A stretch of 60,000 bases of DNA from Polytrichum commune (taxonomy: Eukaryota > Streptophyta > Polytrichopsida > Polytrichales > Polytrichaceae). The notes beneath the pieces were generated by a model. It did no database searches. It was not told where the DNA came from and was given only the letters and a program-made list of their open reading frames with translations. Below, one piece after another: positions 11,863-22,447 of the stretch. Location: positions 58,158,001 to 58,218,000 of the forward strand of contig OX485804.1 in the NCBI GenBank assembly GCA_950295325.1, given 5' to 3'. Made by a program: the position numbers and the translations under genes. The stretch's first letter is position 1; the number at the start of each line of letters is the position of its first letter.

Positions 11863-12065
11863 CGAATGGGGAGATCCGACCACTTGTTGCAGATCAACCA
11901 GTTGAGTTTGAGAAATAACCGGTTCAAATTTAGGACTTTAGGTCTTTTGCAATCATTCCAGGAGATTTTACATTAGATGTCTTAATTTGATGAGAGAAAC
12001 CAAAAGACATCAACATGTAATCGGCAGGGGTTGAAAACTTTTGGATCTCAACCAAGTTGGTCTCT
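11863..12065 (+). mobile_element. R2-family MITE (CGGGGAGA ends), degenerate copy
   Basis: It starts with AATGGGGAGATCCGACCAC and contains the family phrases GTTGAGTTTGAGAAATAACC and CAACATGTAATCGG. The right end is diverged. Better copies are at 17036-17267 and 28384-28604. Confidence 0.6.
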
Positions 12066-12129
12066 CTCTCACACACATGGCTCTAGGAGTTAGGGGAGCT
12101 ACATGACTGGTAGGTAAAACAAAAAAACA

Positions 12130-12240
12130 ATAGATCCTCCCAATTGTGTTCACTATTGAGTGAAGAGTACTTATCAGTATTTGAAGACGTACTCCAATCT
12201 CTTTTAAACACGTGTCTTTATGATGTTTGTTGCCTTGACT
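12130..12240 (-). mobile_element. R1-family MITE fragment
   Basis: The segment with AATTGTGTTCACTATTGAGTG through CACGTGTCTTTATGATG aligns with the internal part of the R1 copy at 35765-36146. Only this part of the element is visible. Confidence 0.55.
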
Positions 12241-12526
12241 CTTACATGGCTTCGGGATCTAGGAAACCCATGCATGAAGGTATAACTTTTGTTCCTTTGT
12301 TTACCTGGACAATCAAACATGGAACTCCAAAAGCTGTGGGAGTCGGCTTCATATCAGAAAAAGGGGAACTATTTCAATTCCTCTACCTACACAAATATAC
12401 GAATGCAAGAGCTAGGAAAGTGTGAAGTTCCAAACAACATATGAATTGTTTCTTTAGTCCTCTACCCACACACTCACATGGCTTTAGGAGCCATTAAGGA
12501 CGCTACATGGCAAGCATGGAAGCAGT

Positions 12527-12765
12527 GTCCCGGGAGATTTTTGAACATAATCGGTGTCAAAACCCTAGCGTTTCCAAGTTCAAGCCAGTTGCACATTGAC
12601 ATCTTTCGGGTTTTTTCTTTACGAAATTGGGATATATTCCATAAATTCCTGTAAAATGATCAGTAAATTTTCCTGAAGCCTTGAACTTCAACCAATTAAT
12701 TCTCAAACTCAAGGCGGTTCATCTGTAACTAGCAGCAGGTTCTTCCCGTTCATTGCATGGAAAGA
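12527..12765 (-). mobile_element. R2-family MITE, inverted copy
   Basis: This copy reads backwards relative to 17036-17267: it starts CGGGAGATTTTTGAACATAA and ends near TTCTTCCCGTTCATTG. It shares ACTTCAACCAATTAATTCTC with the family. It encodes nothing. Confidence 0.6.
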
Positions 12766-13083
12766 GAAGCATTCTTTTTCTTTTCTTTTCTTTTCTTTTT
12801 TCTGTTTATCTTTTTCTTTTGCCTGCACAAGGAAAAGGTTTTAGCAGCTGTGAGAGCTAGGGACAGGCATGCATGGGGAAATGATTCTTCCTCTGTCCGC
12901 ACACTCATATGGCTCCAGGAGCCACTATAACCAAGGCACGGTAGGCAGGGAGGGGAAACATTGTTTTTTGGCCCTCACAATCAAATGGCACTTTGTAGAA
13001 GAGGCTAGGAGAGCTCAAGACCAAGGGCAGGCATGAAGAGGCACTTTTTATTCCAAGTTATCCGCAAAATCAAATGTTTCTAA

Positions 13084-13457
13084 GGACCCGGTCACACGGG
13101 GTCGCAAGTCGCTTGAGGTCAATCCGTGCAATCTCAACCGTTGAGAGGATGGAGGGTTGGGACTTGCCACCTCCCACATGGTCCCAAGTCCCAAGGATGA
13201 CATGGATGCCTACATGGCAACACTTTTTGGAAGTGGGACTTGGGACTTGTGTCGAGTGTTGGGTGAAGCAAAAAGCTAGGCTCAACTCCAAACACAGGCC
13301 CCGATATTTCTGGCATAAAATTATAAAGATTAGCGTTTAATGAATATGGACCATACTTTAATGGTTTCTTGAGGCTCAAAAGTTGGGACTTTGCCTCCGT
13401 GTTGGGACTTGTTGACATGAGTGGGACGTGGGACTTGGGACCCATGTGAACATGCCC
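13084..13457. mobile_element. Tourist-like MITE (374 bp)
   Basis: The ends, GGACCCGGTCACACGGGGTC on the left and GGGACCCATGTGAACATGCCC on the right, are imperfect inverted repeats. TAA flanks both sides (13081-13083 and 13458-13460). Internal repeats of 'gggacttg' occur at both ends. The 3-bp TAA duplication suggests the PIF/Harbinger superfamily. It has inserted into the degenerate tandem array. Confidence 0.65.
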
Positions 13458-14180
13458 TAAGAGCCAGGAGAGTCCGAACAAGATGCAAAAAAAATATTCC
13501 ACTATCCGGACACTTTTTTTAAGTGTAGGAGTCATGGGATTTGGTGGGGGAAGGCGTAAACGAGAAACACATCTAATTTTAATTTTTTATGCCCACACAC
13601 TCAAATGGCTTCAAGAGCTACGAAACCTGGGGGTGGGCGCATGCAAGGGATATGTTTCTTCCTCTGCATGCACACTCAAATGGTTTTTAAAATTTAAGAT
13701 CATATAGGAGAGCCACTGTTGGGTAAGCAAAGGGAAAAAAACTCCTTCCTTTGAATGGCTCTAGAAGCCAAATTAACTAGACTTGGACAAGCACGAGAAT
13801 TTTTTTGCTCTTTGCCCACACACTCAAATGGTTTAAAGAGCTCAAGGAGCTTAGGAAGCGAGGATTGGGCAGGCAAGGGAAACGCACACAAACGGCCCTC
13901 CAAGAGCTTAGAAAGCTAGGATTGGGCAGGCAAGGATGCATGGGGGGTTTCCTCCTCCACCCACACACTCCAATGACTCCAAGATCTAGAGAACAAAATT
14001 GGACATGCAAGACAAATTTGTTTCCTGCACTCAAATGGCTCCAAGGGCTAGGGGAACCAAAACTATGTAGGAGAAGAAAGGAGAGGGGGGGGGGGGAACA
14101 ATATGCTTTTGCTTACACATTCAAATGACTTTAAGAGTTAGGAGAGCCAAGGTCGGTAAGAGCAGGGTGAGTAAGAGTTT

Positions 14181-16773
14181 ATTTTTTTTATCCACGGTGA
14201 CAGTCCTAGCCATGTCAAAGCCACATCACTACTAGAAAGAGAGAGAAAAGTTTGGTCGTTCCCTGCCCGGGGCTGACTGCCCCTCTACGTACCATGCATC
14301 CCCAAATCCACAGAACGATTGGAGGGCCCGACTTGAGCTCGCGAACTTCGTGGTCCATGGTGAAAGAATTTAGGCCCTTATACGTGGCCCACATCCGGGA
14401 GATCATCCCAGGGATTGTGTCGCGCTCTTACTATGGGTTGGAGGCATTGTTCATGTCCAGTTTGAAACGTGAAGGACATGTCTTCAACTTCCCTTCTAGA
14501 GAGGACTTGAGCCTTACTTTTTAATCCCCAAAAAGGGGGAGTCGAATTGAAACTGCCCGTTATTAAGCCACATATAAGGGCTTGAATCTTTCAAATTGGA
14601 CCACCCGACTCGCCCGGCAACTGCGAGCTTGACAAGTCTGGACAGGGCAGCTCGGGCAGGCGGCCCCCAGAGTCCAAATTTTCACTGAGTAGTCATAATG
14701 GACTCTACATACAATAGGAGCCCCCCCACCCCCTTACCCTACCCTACCCTAGGGTTGATGAGCAGTCCACTGGTTTTCCTGAATCTCTTTCTTCACCACC
14801 ACAGGTGGATGGCTCGGTTGGGTACTTAGATTTGCCTAGCTTAGCTAGGCTGCCTTTCCGAGACCTGGCTGACCCACTCATCAGGAGCGCCACATGTCGT
14901 CGCCTGAGTGGGCAGCCTCCTCCCCGGAAGCGACCCACAATGCCACGACCCCCTCCCATAGGCTGCGTCAAAATCCACTTTCCTTGTGTCCGTCCAAGTT
15001 CTTCTGAGGAGGAGGCCCTTAATGAAGCGATCACGTGGCACGTACCGCCCCCCGCTTTTTGTTTTGTTTGGAAGCTCAACGCTGCATGGCTTTTCCGGCT
15101 TCCATGTGTCCCCTACCTTTTGGAGGCTCGCTTGTTTTGTGCAAAACAAGAATATGTACACATAGACATAGATATGTATGTATATATATGTATATATGTG
15201 TATACAAATATATCGCTTCCGAATGTCACTTGCTTATATGCTTCAAGCTAGCTAGCCGCAGCCCCCAATTTCCTTGGACAACAATTCAAGCCCTGCCTAG
15301 CTTAGCTTAGCTTAACTAACTAGCTTGCCTTTGGAGCTGATGAGTAAGGGAGTCCCGGCCAATGAGTGCAGGCCCCACACACGTACGCCTGGACTTGCCA
15401 CGTCACCAAAAGGAGGTTAAAATCGTATTGAAGGCTGCCGAGCTCCCCGATGCATTTTGTCCTACAATGTTTGCGAGTACCATCCACTTCCCAAGAGCGT
15501 ACTGGCTTAAGACCTCTTATTAAAGGCACCGGTATATATAACACGTACTTCCAAAGGCTGAGTGCAATATAGTTTTTACAAACCCTCCCCCCCCCCACCC
15601 ACCCACACACACCCCCAAATACAAGTACACTCTAAACTCTGTAGTATCACATCGGTGGCAACCAAAGTGCACGTGATATTACGGAGTTTTGTAGGGTTGA
15701 CATGGATGCGGGATACTTTAGGATCAGTGTAGCATGTGACACTATGGAGTAACACAAAGTGCAACATGGGAATGGTGTGGTGTGGTGTGGTCCATTCCAC
15801 TTGGCCTTCCCGGGTGATGTGGCATATGCATGCACCAACATTCAACAAGTGGCATAAAAAAAAGAACAAGAACAAGAAGGTGACACTCCACATATTGACA
15901 CATGTTGACTTCTTTGGTGGTTTGCATTAATGACAAAATTCATGATGTAAGGAAGAGCAATGTGACAATAAAGAGTGAGATTTGAACTACGAACATCCCT
16001 TCCCTAGGGTTTCGGGGTATCAGAGAGTGAGTGACATTAGGGAGGTTGATAGTACGGAGTTTGGGGTGTATCGAATTTATGACCGATCGTTCACCCAAGA
16101 GTAGAAGCGTCTATCAAAACTCGTCATTGTTTTTCATCTATGGAGATGCGTTATCATCCATAACTCTCGTATTATGTTCATGACCTAATTGATTATGACT
16201 CATATTTGGTTCGAACAGGTGGAAAGCTCGCTACTGACACAACTCGTCATCCACTCTCCTCTCGTTGGTTACCTAGTCCAAAAAATACATGGTCTGTAAG
16301 ATTTAAACAATCTTCAATACATAATGAGAAGATAAGAAAATAAAGAAAAGGTGAAATCAGTGTGTTATCACTGACGTGGATAAGATTTTGTCAATCTTGG
16401 GTTGTTTGAGAGTTTCTCCTTGATATATGATAAGGTGTGGACGTTGTTACTCTATCAGTGCTACATGCTATTTAAATGGATGCATCACTTGGACTTGTGG
16501 GAAGGCCACCCATCCCAATACTATCTCATGTTTAACACACGTTATTACAAAGAGGAAGTGTAATCACACTCATATGTGACAATGGTAATTAGCTACACAT
16601 GTGGTGTATGATTTGATTGGAAAAATTGTAATTGAATGAGGCCGCGATCTTAGGTTTGTTGATGTGTCATAATAGACCTGCTAATGCAATGCAAGTTTCT
16701 TTACATAAAAATCTAATCGGTAGAAGTCAGAGAACATGAAAACGTAACCGAATAATACCCACATACCCAAATG
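14181..16773. other. No recognisable gene
   Basis: This 2.6-kb stretch has many overlapping short frames but none with a domain I know. It includes an AT microsatellite (about 15165-15205, TATATATG units), a C-run (about 15586-15600) and repeated 'ggtgtggtgtggt' (about 15776). The GC-rich part at 14250-15100 may belong to an old LTR element; I could not find ends. Confidence 0.4.
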
Positions 16774-17000
16774 AACGGGGAGAACCGGCCACTAGTTACA
16801 GATGAACTAGTTGAGTTTTAGATATAACCGGTTCAAGTTCAAGACTTCGGGAAATATATTGATCGGTTCATAGGAATTTATATACTATACCTAAAATTGA
16901 TTAAAAATAAATCAAAAGGTGTCAACATTTAACCGGTTAAACTTGGGAACACTAGGATCTCAACCAATTATGCCCCAAAATCTCCCCGGATGTTGCACAT
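16774..17000 (+). mobile_element. R2-family MITE copy
   Basis: It starts ACGGGGAGAACCGGCC and ends AATCTCCCCGGA, an inverted repeat. Internal phrases ATAACCGGTTCAAGTTCAAG and AACCGGTTAAACTTG match the family. It sits directly before another copy at 17036. Confidence 0.7.
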
Positions 17001-17035
17001 ACCTTATTGTCTAACCTCATCTTGCGTGTTGCAAT

Positions 17036-17267
17036 GATCGGGGAGAATTGGCAGTTACTTACAAATGAACCAGTTGAGTTTGAGAAATAACCGGTTGAAG
17101 TTCAAGACTGCATGAAAATTACCAACCATTTGTGAGGAATTTATAGAAGAATATACCCCAATTTAATAAAGGAAAACCGGAGGATGACAACATGTAACCG
17201 GTTGGACTTGCAAACACTAGGATCTCAACCGATTATTATGCCCAAAAATCTCCCCGATCACTAGCAT
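17036..17267 (+). mobile_element. R2-family MITE copy
   Basis: The termini TGATCGGGGAGA and TCTCCCCGATCA are perfect inverted repeats over 12 bases. The internal sequence closely matches the copy inside element A at 28384-28604. The total length is about 230 bp. No target duplication is obvious. Confidence 0.75.
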
Positions 17268-17968
17268 GTTGTGTGGTGAATGGTTTCGGGATTTGGATTG
17301 TGAAAGACAACATGAGTACGTCCACCTTGCACATAAGTTAAGTTATTGTGCCCATGTCTATAAGTTAGACTTTTGTGTCATGTTTGGTGTTGGCTACTAA
17401 ATGTGCACATTGGCCAAGTGGAGTTCTATCAATTGTGCGCTTTGAAATTCTCATCATCGAACTTGGCATTGATGACACCCGTGCGGCTATCAACTTGGGC
17501 TTCGTGGCTTCTAAGATAGGTAATCTCATCCATTGTGGATGAGGGGGTTCTAAGTAGTATAAACAAGCTACTTTCCTATATAGGTGGAGGGCCGTATTGC
17601 ATCACATGGATCTCGTTATTTTAATTCAAAATCTATGATATCATCTTCGAAGGCAAACCATCTAAAATAAATAAATTGCAAGTTTTGTGATCGTTCACCA
17701 ACTTGTCATTTCCATGAGTTGTAGCTAAATAACATAGGATTGTAGGGTGCAATAGTGTGCAAGTATTCAGTTGTAGCATACATATTCTTATATGAATGAG
17801 AAATAGGGCCATTTTGCTCACACACATTCTAACATGGCCTTGAATAGAAATGAAATGTATGCGTACCAAATTTCCAAGTGATGTTCTTTGATATAGCCAA
17901 CTTTCAAATAAAAATTCACCAACTTATGAATGCAAGGTCCACGATATATGGCCAACTTTGCCTACTGA
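17268..17968. other. No recognisable gene
   Basis: AT-rich sequence between MITEs. A 78-codon minus-strand frame (17633-17869) has no family similarity. Confidence 0.4.
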
Positions 17969-19400
17969 GGTATGCAGGTGGGCTTTGGTTATCTATTCTT
18001 AATCAACACCCATATATTTGATTGGTGTGTGGTTCGGTGAGGATCAAAGAACAAACATAAAAAAATACACTAGTTTTAAAAAAGATTGCCAAACATTGCC
18101 TTTAAATTTTATTCACCATCCCACGCTCAATGAAGAACACAATTGGAAGGACTTGTATATTTGGTTGAGGAATCCACAAGATATGCACTTCCAATAACCA
18201 TAGCTAAATGAAGGGGAGGTTTATTTTTCAATCCAATTTTGAAATTGTTCATAATTGGTTTGCTAAATTTGCAACACAAGTTCTGTTGTGCAAATCTAAG
18301 GACCGGTTTACACTATGGACCATGAAGTCGGACCATGGAAGATGGCATGTGTCAATGGTCCGAGTTCATGGTCCGACTTTCATGGTCCGACTTCATAAAA
18401 AAATAGTTTTGAGAGCCTTGGGCCCCTCACTAGGTGTAAACCGAATATGGACCAAGAAGAATGACCATGCACCATAAAGTGAAGGTGCTAATTTTTTTTT
18501 AATACATGCCCAAAAAGGGCAATTTTGAAATAAATTCAAGTTTGACCATCCTCTTGTCTTCTCTTGGGCTTCACTTGTCTTCACTTCTTGTTAAATGTGT
18601 CGAAGATGTGGCTTGCAAATCTTCTCACAACAATTTTTACAAAAAATGAGCGATTTAATTTATACATGTTCAATGAAATTTACATGTCACATGTACCTTG
18701 TGTTGTCACTACACTAAGTAGGATATTTAGTGTTTGATTATATTTAATGTAGTTACCACCCTACCTTGCTCAACACCAAAGTTTTTTTCTTTTATAATTA
18801 GTGTTAGAAGATTTTCCATTGCGACTCTTTTGACCACCCTGATCTACAGTTAGTAAACGACTACATATGTTTCTTTTTCGTTTTAAAACTATAATTAAAA
18901 AAAACATTGGGGGGGGGGGGCGTGTAATATACCGCTGGAAAGGTATTTTCAAGACCTTTTCAAAGGTATATTACAAGCCCCCAAATTTCAAACATTTCAG
19001 CTGGTAGAGCAAAAAAACAAATCTGCACTCAATTTCTTCAGTTTTAGATGTCCCACGTTGTTTGGTGAAACATGTGGGAGCCGGTTTAAGGGGTAGGGCA
19101 AGGTAGTAATGGTATGTCTCATGGGCTATGATCTGATTAAGGCACATAGAGGGTAAATTCAATAATTTTTTATTAAAATGGCATTTCCCTATCATGGGCC
19201 CTTGCCTTTTCCTACCATACCACCTCTCTTGCCTCTCTCACCACAAAACCCGTTGGACCATGTCAGTGTATTTATTAGGCCTTAAAATTTGTATTTTGGG
19301 GACCTTGACCTGGTCCGACTTCATGGTCCATAGTGTAAACCAATCCCAATTGGTAGAAGTTGGAGAGCTTGAAAAAACAACCAAAGAACACCTGCATACC
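17969..19400 (+). mobile_element. R1-family MITE, copy 4, split by a nested MITE
   Basis: R1 sequence runs from GGTATGCAGGTGGGC (17969) to GCAAATCTAA (18299). It then resumes at 19347 with TGGTAGAAGTTGGAGAGC and ends near CCTGCATACC (19400). The two parts rejoin cleanly when compared with the copy at 35765-36146, so the element at 18300-19346 inserted later. Confidence 0.7.
18300..19346. mobile_element. 1,047-bp TIR element nested in R1
   Basis: The termini GGACCGGTTTACACTATGG and the complement of the right end, GGATTGGTTTACACTATGG, match at all but two positions, and the match continues through CCATGAAGTCGGACC. The element carries further internal copies of 'ggtccgacttcatgg' near 18355-18400. 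It has no transposase frame, so it is non-autonomous. The flanks are TAA and CAA, so a 3-bp duplication is possible but imperfect. A run of G occurs at about 18910. Confidence 0.75.
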
Positions 19401-19654
19401 TGACCTATTACAAGTGTAATAACCTAGTGCCACACCCGCTACAAGAACTAGAATGGCAAAAAAAAACACTGAAGTGAGATCTTTGTTGTGGTATTTAAGA
19501 CAACTACTACTTAAGCTAAAGAGGGAATTATCGTATGTGAGATACCTACCTCTCATTCATCCCACATAGAACCCCAAAAATAGTTTGCGGGTCCAAAGGT
19601 TATTTTTTTAGTTGATTTGACACATGAATTAGCTTTAAAGACCCCGAATTATTA

Positions 19655-20140
19655 GGGTCACTTCACACTATGGCCATCGAAGTCAAGAGGCCGTGTGATT
19701 GAGTGGCCAAACTTTATTGAGAGTCCAAAGAAATGGGCTGAAATTAGCCAATAAAATATAGTAATTGGAGCCTTCAGCCGGGCATAGTGTGAAGCCTCCA
19801 AAGGCCAAGCCCAAAGTTCAAACCCAAAGGAGCATCCCACTTTATTCCTTGCCCAAAACAACCCCTCCAATCTAACGGCCAAGATCTTGTCAATGATTGA
19901 TTTTTTCATGAAAAAAAACCGACGGCCTCTCGACCATAGTTTGGGTTTCCATTCCCATCCAACCCAAACTTCCTTCGAGAGTCCGTCACCTTCTTCAAAA
20001 AAGTAATAATTTTAAATTGCGACGGCCTTTGGACTTTGGCCTTAGTGTGAAGGGTCGAGAGGCCGAACTCTTGGTTTCCTACAATATGATTGGTGGAAAT
20101 CAACAGCCTCTTGACCTTCGGCCATAGTGTGAAGTGCCCC
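19655..20140. mobile_element. Tourist-like MITE (486 bp)
   Basis: The ends GGGTCACTTCACACTATGGCC and its inverted partner (GGCCATAGTGTGAAGTGCCCC) differ at one position. TTA flanks both sides (19652-19654 and 20141-20143), as in PIF/Harbinger-derived Tourist elements. It is non-coding. Confidence 0.85.
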
Positions 20141-20362
20141 TTAGTCTACTCAAGGTCGTATGAGATGAATTGGCAACAAACATATAGGGATCAAGTTTTC
20201 AATGTTGGATGGATGAGAGATATGCTCATATACGATCGTTCCTTCTCTCCCTACTAAAGCTAGATCATCTCACCATGGGCAAAGAAGAGATAGGAAGGAT
20301 AAGAACAACACACAAACACACACATCTTTTCAATTGAATATGGAGGACTGAGTCCATGTGCT

Positions 20363-20366
<4 letters not shown>

Positions 20367-20397
<31 letters not shown>
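20367..20397. repeat. (GA)n microsatellite
   Basis: An uninterrupted GA dinucleotide run of about 31 bases. Confidence 0.95.
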
Positions 20398-20398
<1 letters not shown>

Positions 20399-20544
20399 AT
20401 ACCTCTCATTCGTCCAACATAAAAGCCATGAAATAGTATGCATCCAGGAGGTCTTTTAAAAAAATTATATGACACTTGAATTAGTTTCAAAGATCCCGAA
20501 TTGGACAACTTGATGTCATTTGAGATGAATCAACAACAAACTTA

Positions 20545-21017
20545 GGGCCACTTCACACATGAGCCAAGAGCCATGACCATGAAACTGTGAGAACCCAAAA
20601 GAAGTGTTCAAAGGCCGTCCCATGACACTTCCACAATCATGTAGTGTGAAGTCATATGTGGCTGGGCCCTCAACCAAATGCCATTTCAATGAATTTCTAT
20701 TCATGCGGGGTCCTCACACATGATAAAATATAATAAATCAATGGTTACGAGATTTCGGAGTGCCATGGTCACCCGGTTTTGTGTTAGGCCTACCTCCAAG
20801 GCGGTTTTTGAAAATAGTCCAAGTGGCCGTGAAACATGATCCATTTGACACCACGTGGGAATCCACGTAGACTTTACATCCATCTTGCATTCACTTACTT
20901 TGTTGGTCCCTCAAGCATAGTTGTGAAGCGAACTTGGACCGGCTCCGCCTTTCCCACCAATGAGAGTGCTTGAATTGCAATGGTTGTGAGCTCTCAGTCT
21001 CATGTGTGAGGTGGCCG
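20545..21017. mobile_element. Tourist-like MITE (473 bp)
   Basis: The ends GGGCCACTTCACACATGAG and CTCATGTGTGAGGTGGCCG are inverted repeats. TTA flanks both sides (20542-20544 and 21018-21020). It belongs to the same family as 4583-5209 and 19655-20140 and is non-coding. Confidence 0.8.
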
Positions 21018-21236
21018 TTACAAGGCGATGAAGCTTAATGTTGGATGGATGGGAGGTACACTCAAAAGAAGAAACATTGACCATGTGATCAACGTGATTG
21101 GAATGCCCGTTCGACCCACCCTTGGCATTAAACCCTCAAGGCATAATACCATTCGTGTAGGACTACTAACCCCTCTTGGGGTGGGCACTTTAGTGACACA
21201 CTATACTAGTTCCTAGGTTGCCACTAGTGCCTTGAG

Positions 21237-21411
21237 GATACCGGACATGGAATCCCCCCAAAAGGCTTTGAGGTACCCATACAACAAGGTCCAAGGACCC
21301 CCCACCATAGTTGGCTGGACTAAGGGTGTGAGCACCACGCCGGCATGGGGAATAGAACCCACAACCTCCTCATTGGGAGCCATGAGCCCTAACCACCAAG
21401 CCAAGCCCGTG
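21237..21411 (-). mobile_element. tRNA-derived SINE
   Basis: On the minus strand the element starts with a tRNA-like head that holds an A-box-like GGCTTGGTGGTTAGGG and a B-box-like GGGTTCTATTCCCC, spaced as in a pol III promoter. The 175-bp body is flanked by a perfect 10-bp direct repeat, GTGCCTTGAG (21227-21236 and 21412-21421). This fits LINE-mediated retrotransposition of a SINE. It encodes no protein. Confidence 0.85.
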
Positions 21412-21752
21412 GTGCCTTGAGATACACTCATATGCAATAATTCCGTGTCACTCTCTCTCTCTCTCCCTACCTGAGCACTACAACTTCAAGCCAGAAATCA
21501 ATCAACTTATTCATGTAACAGAAAGCCAACTTCTTCATGTATTTCATCAATATTGGATCACTTTACAACCTCGACTAGCACACAGTAGCTGCTATGGTGT
21601 GACTTGCCAACTGTTGTAAAGATTGTAACTTCTCATTTTCTTTTCATGATTTCCCTTTCATTCTTAGCACTCAAAAGGGCTTCCGATGTGAGATGCATTT
21701 TTGTCGTTTTTATTATTTAGTAGGGCACTGCCACGCTGCGGACTATCAGTGA

Positions 21753-21795
21753 GAGCGACGCTATTTTGCGAGCAGTGAGCGGTGAGCGATAAGTT
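21753..21795. repeat. Element A left terminal inverted repeat
   Basis: It begins GAGCGACGCTATTTTGCGAG and continues with GTGAGCGGTGAGCGATAAG, giving near-tandem GTGAGCG heptamers that are likely transposase binding sites (inference). It matches the right end and both ends of element B. Confidence 0.85.
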
Positions 21796-22447
21796 TTTCT
21801 TTTTTTAGTTAAAATAACAGTTTAATGTGCAGGGTATATTAAAAAAATAAATGTTTTGCAAATATATTTCCAATTATAATAAATTTTAGGACCTATGCCC
21901 GTGGAAAATTCCTCCACAGTGATCGTTGCAAAGTTGTTTTTGGGATGTTTTTAGGGTTTAGGGAGTCGAAATCAATATTGACAAACATTGTGGAGTATTT
22001 CTATGCAACAAAAGTAAATTACATTGGCATCTTTTGAGATCCGCGAGATTGAAGATGAATTCAAGAAAAGTGGAGATATCAGACACCTAAGGTTTCTAGA
22101 CTATCAGAAAGAAAATTAAATGAAGCTTCGAGGTCAACAAAAACGTTGATACATCAAATACCTCGAAGTGGCCCTTTTAATCTCACTAGTTCATGATTAA
22201 AACAGAGGTTGCATACATACGTTTCTCTGAGAAGACAATGAACTCAACATCTTTACACAAGATTTTGTGTAATGAAGGAAACAGTAATTGATGAGTATTA
22301 AAACTAAACCATTCAAATTCAATACTGTAGCGCTTTTAAAGAGTGACGGTATAAAAATAATGCACTTGGTAGTGGCCTTTTCCGTCTCACTACCTCAATT
22401 TCATTGATGTGATTGAAATGAAATTATAAGAGTACTTCATCCAAAGC

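Larger units (their letters stand above)
11290..14180. repeat. Degenerate tandem array (TCAAATGGCTCCAAGAGC units)
   Basis: A unit of roughly 80-120 bp recurs, reading approximately 'cacactcaaatggctccaag', then 'agctaggagagcc', then a 'gggcaggcaaggg' block and a T-rich stretch. Examples start near 11300, 11366, 12901, 12985, 13592, 13670, 13823, 14030 and 14120. The array is interrupted by R1 and R2 MITE copies and by a Tourist-like MITE at 13084-13457. A homopolymer of G at about 14085 and a TTTTC tract at about 12775 are also present. No gene is supported. Confidence 0.7.
19540..21080. repeat. Duplicated host segment carrying two independent MITEs
   Basis: The phrases CTCTCATTCATCCCACATAG, TTAGCTTTAAAGACCCCGAATT and AATGTTGGATGGATGAGAG at 19549-20220 recur in diverged form at 20403-21050. 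The first unit has a MITE at 19655-20140. The second unit has one at a different place, 20545-21017. A GA microsatellite separates the units. Confidence 0.6.

Noticed and set aside
14805-15251. 148-codon plus-strand frame
   Set aside because: There are competing long frames on both strands of the same GC-rich segment and no recognisable domain.
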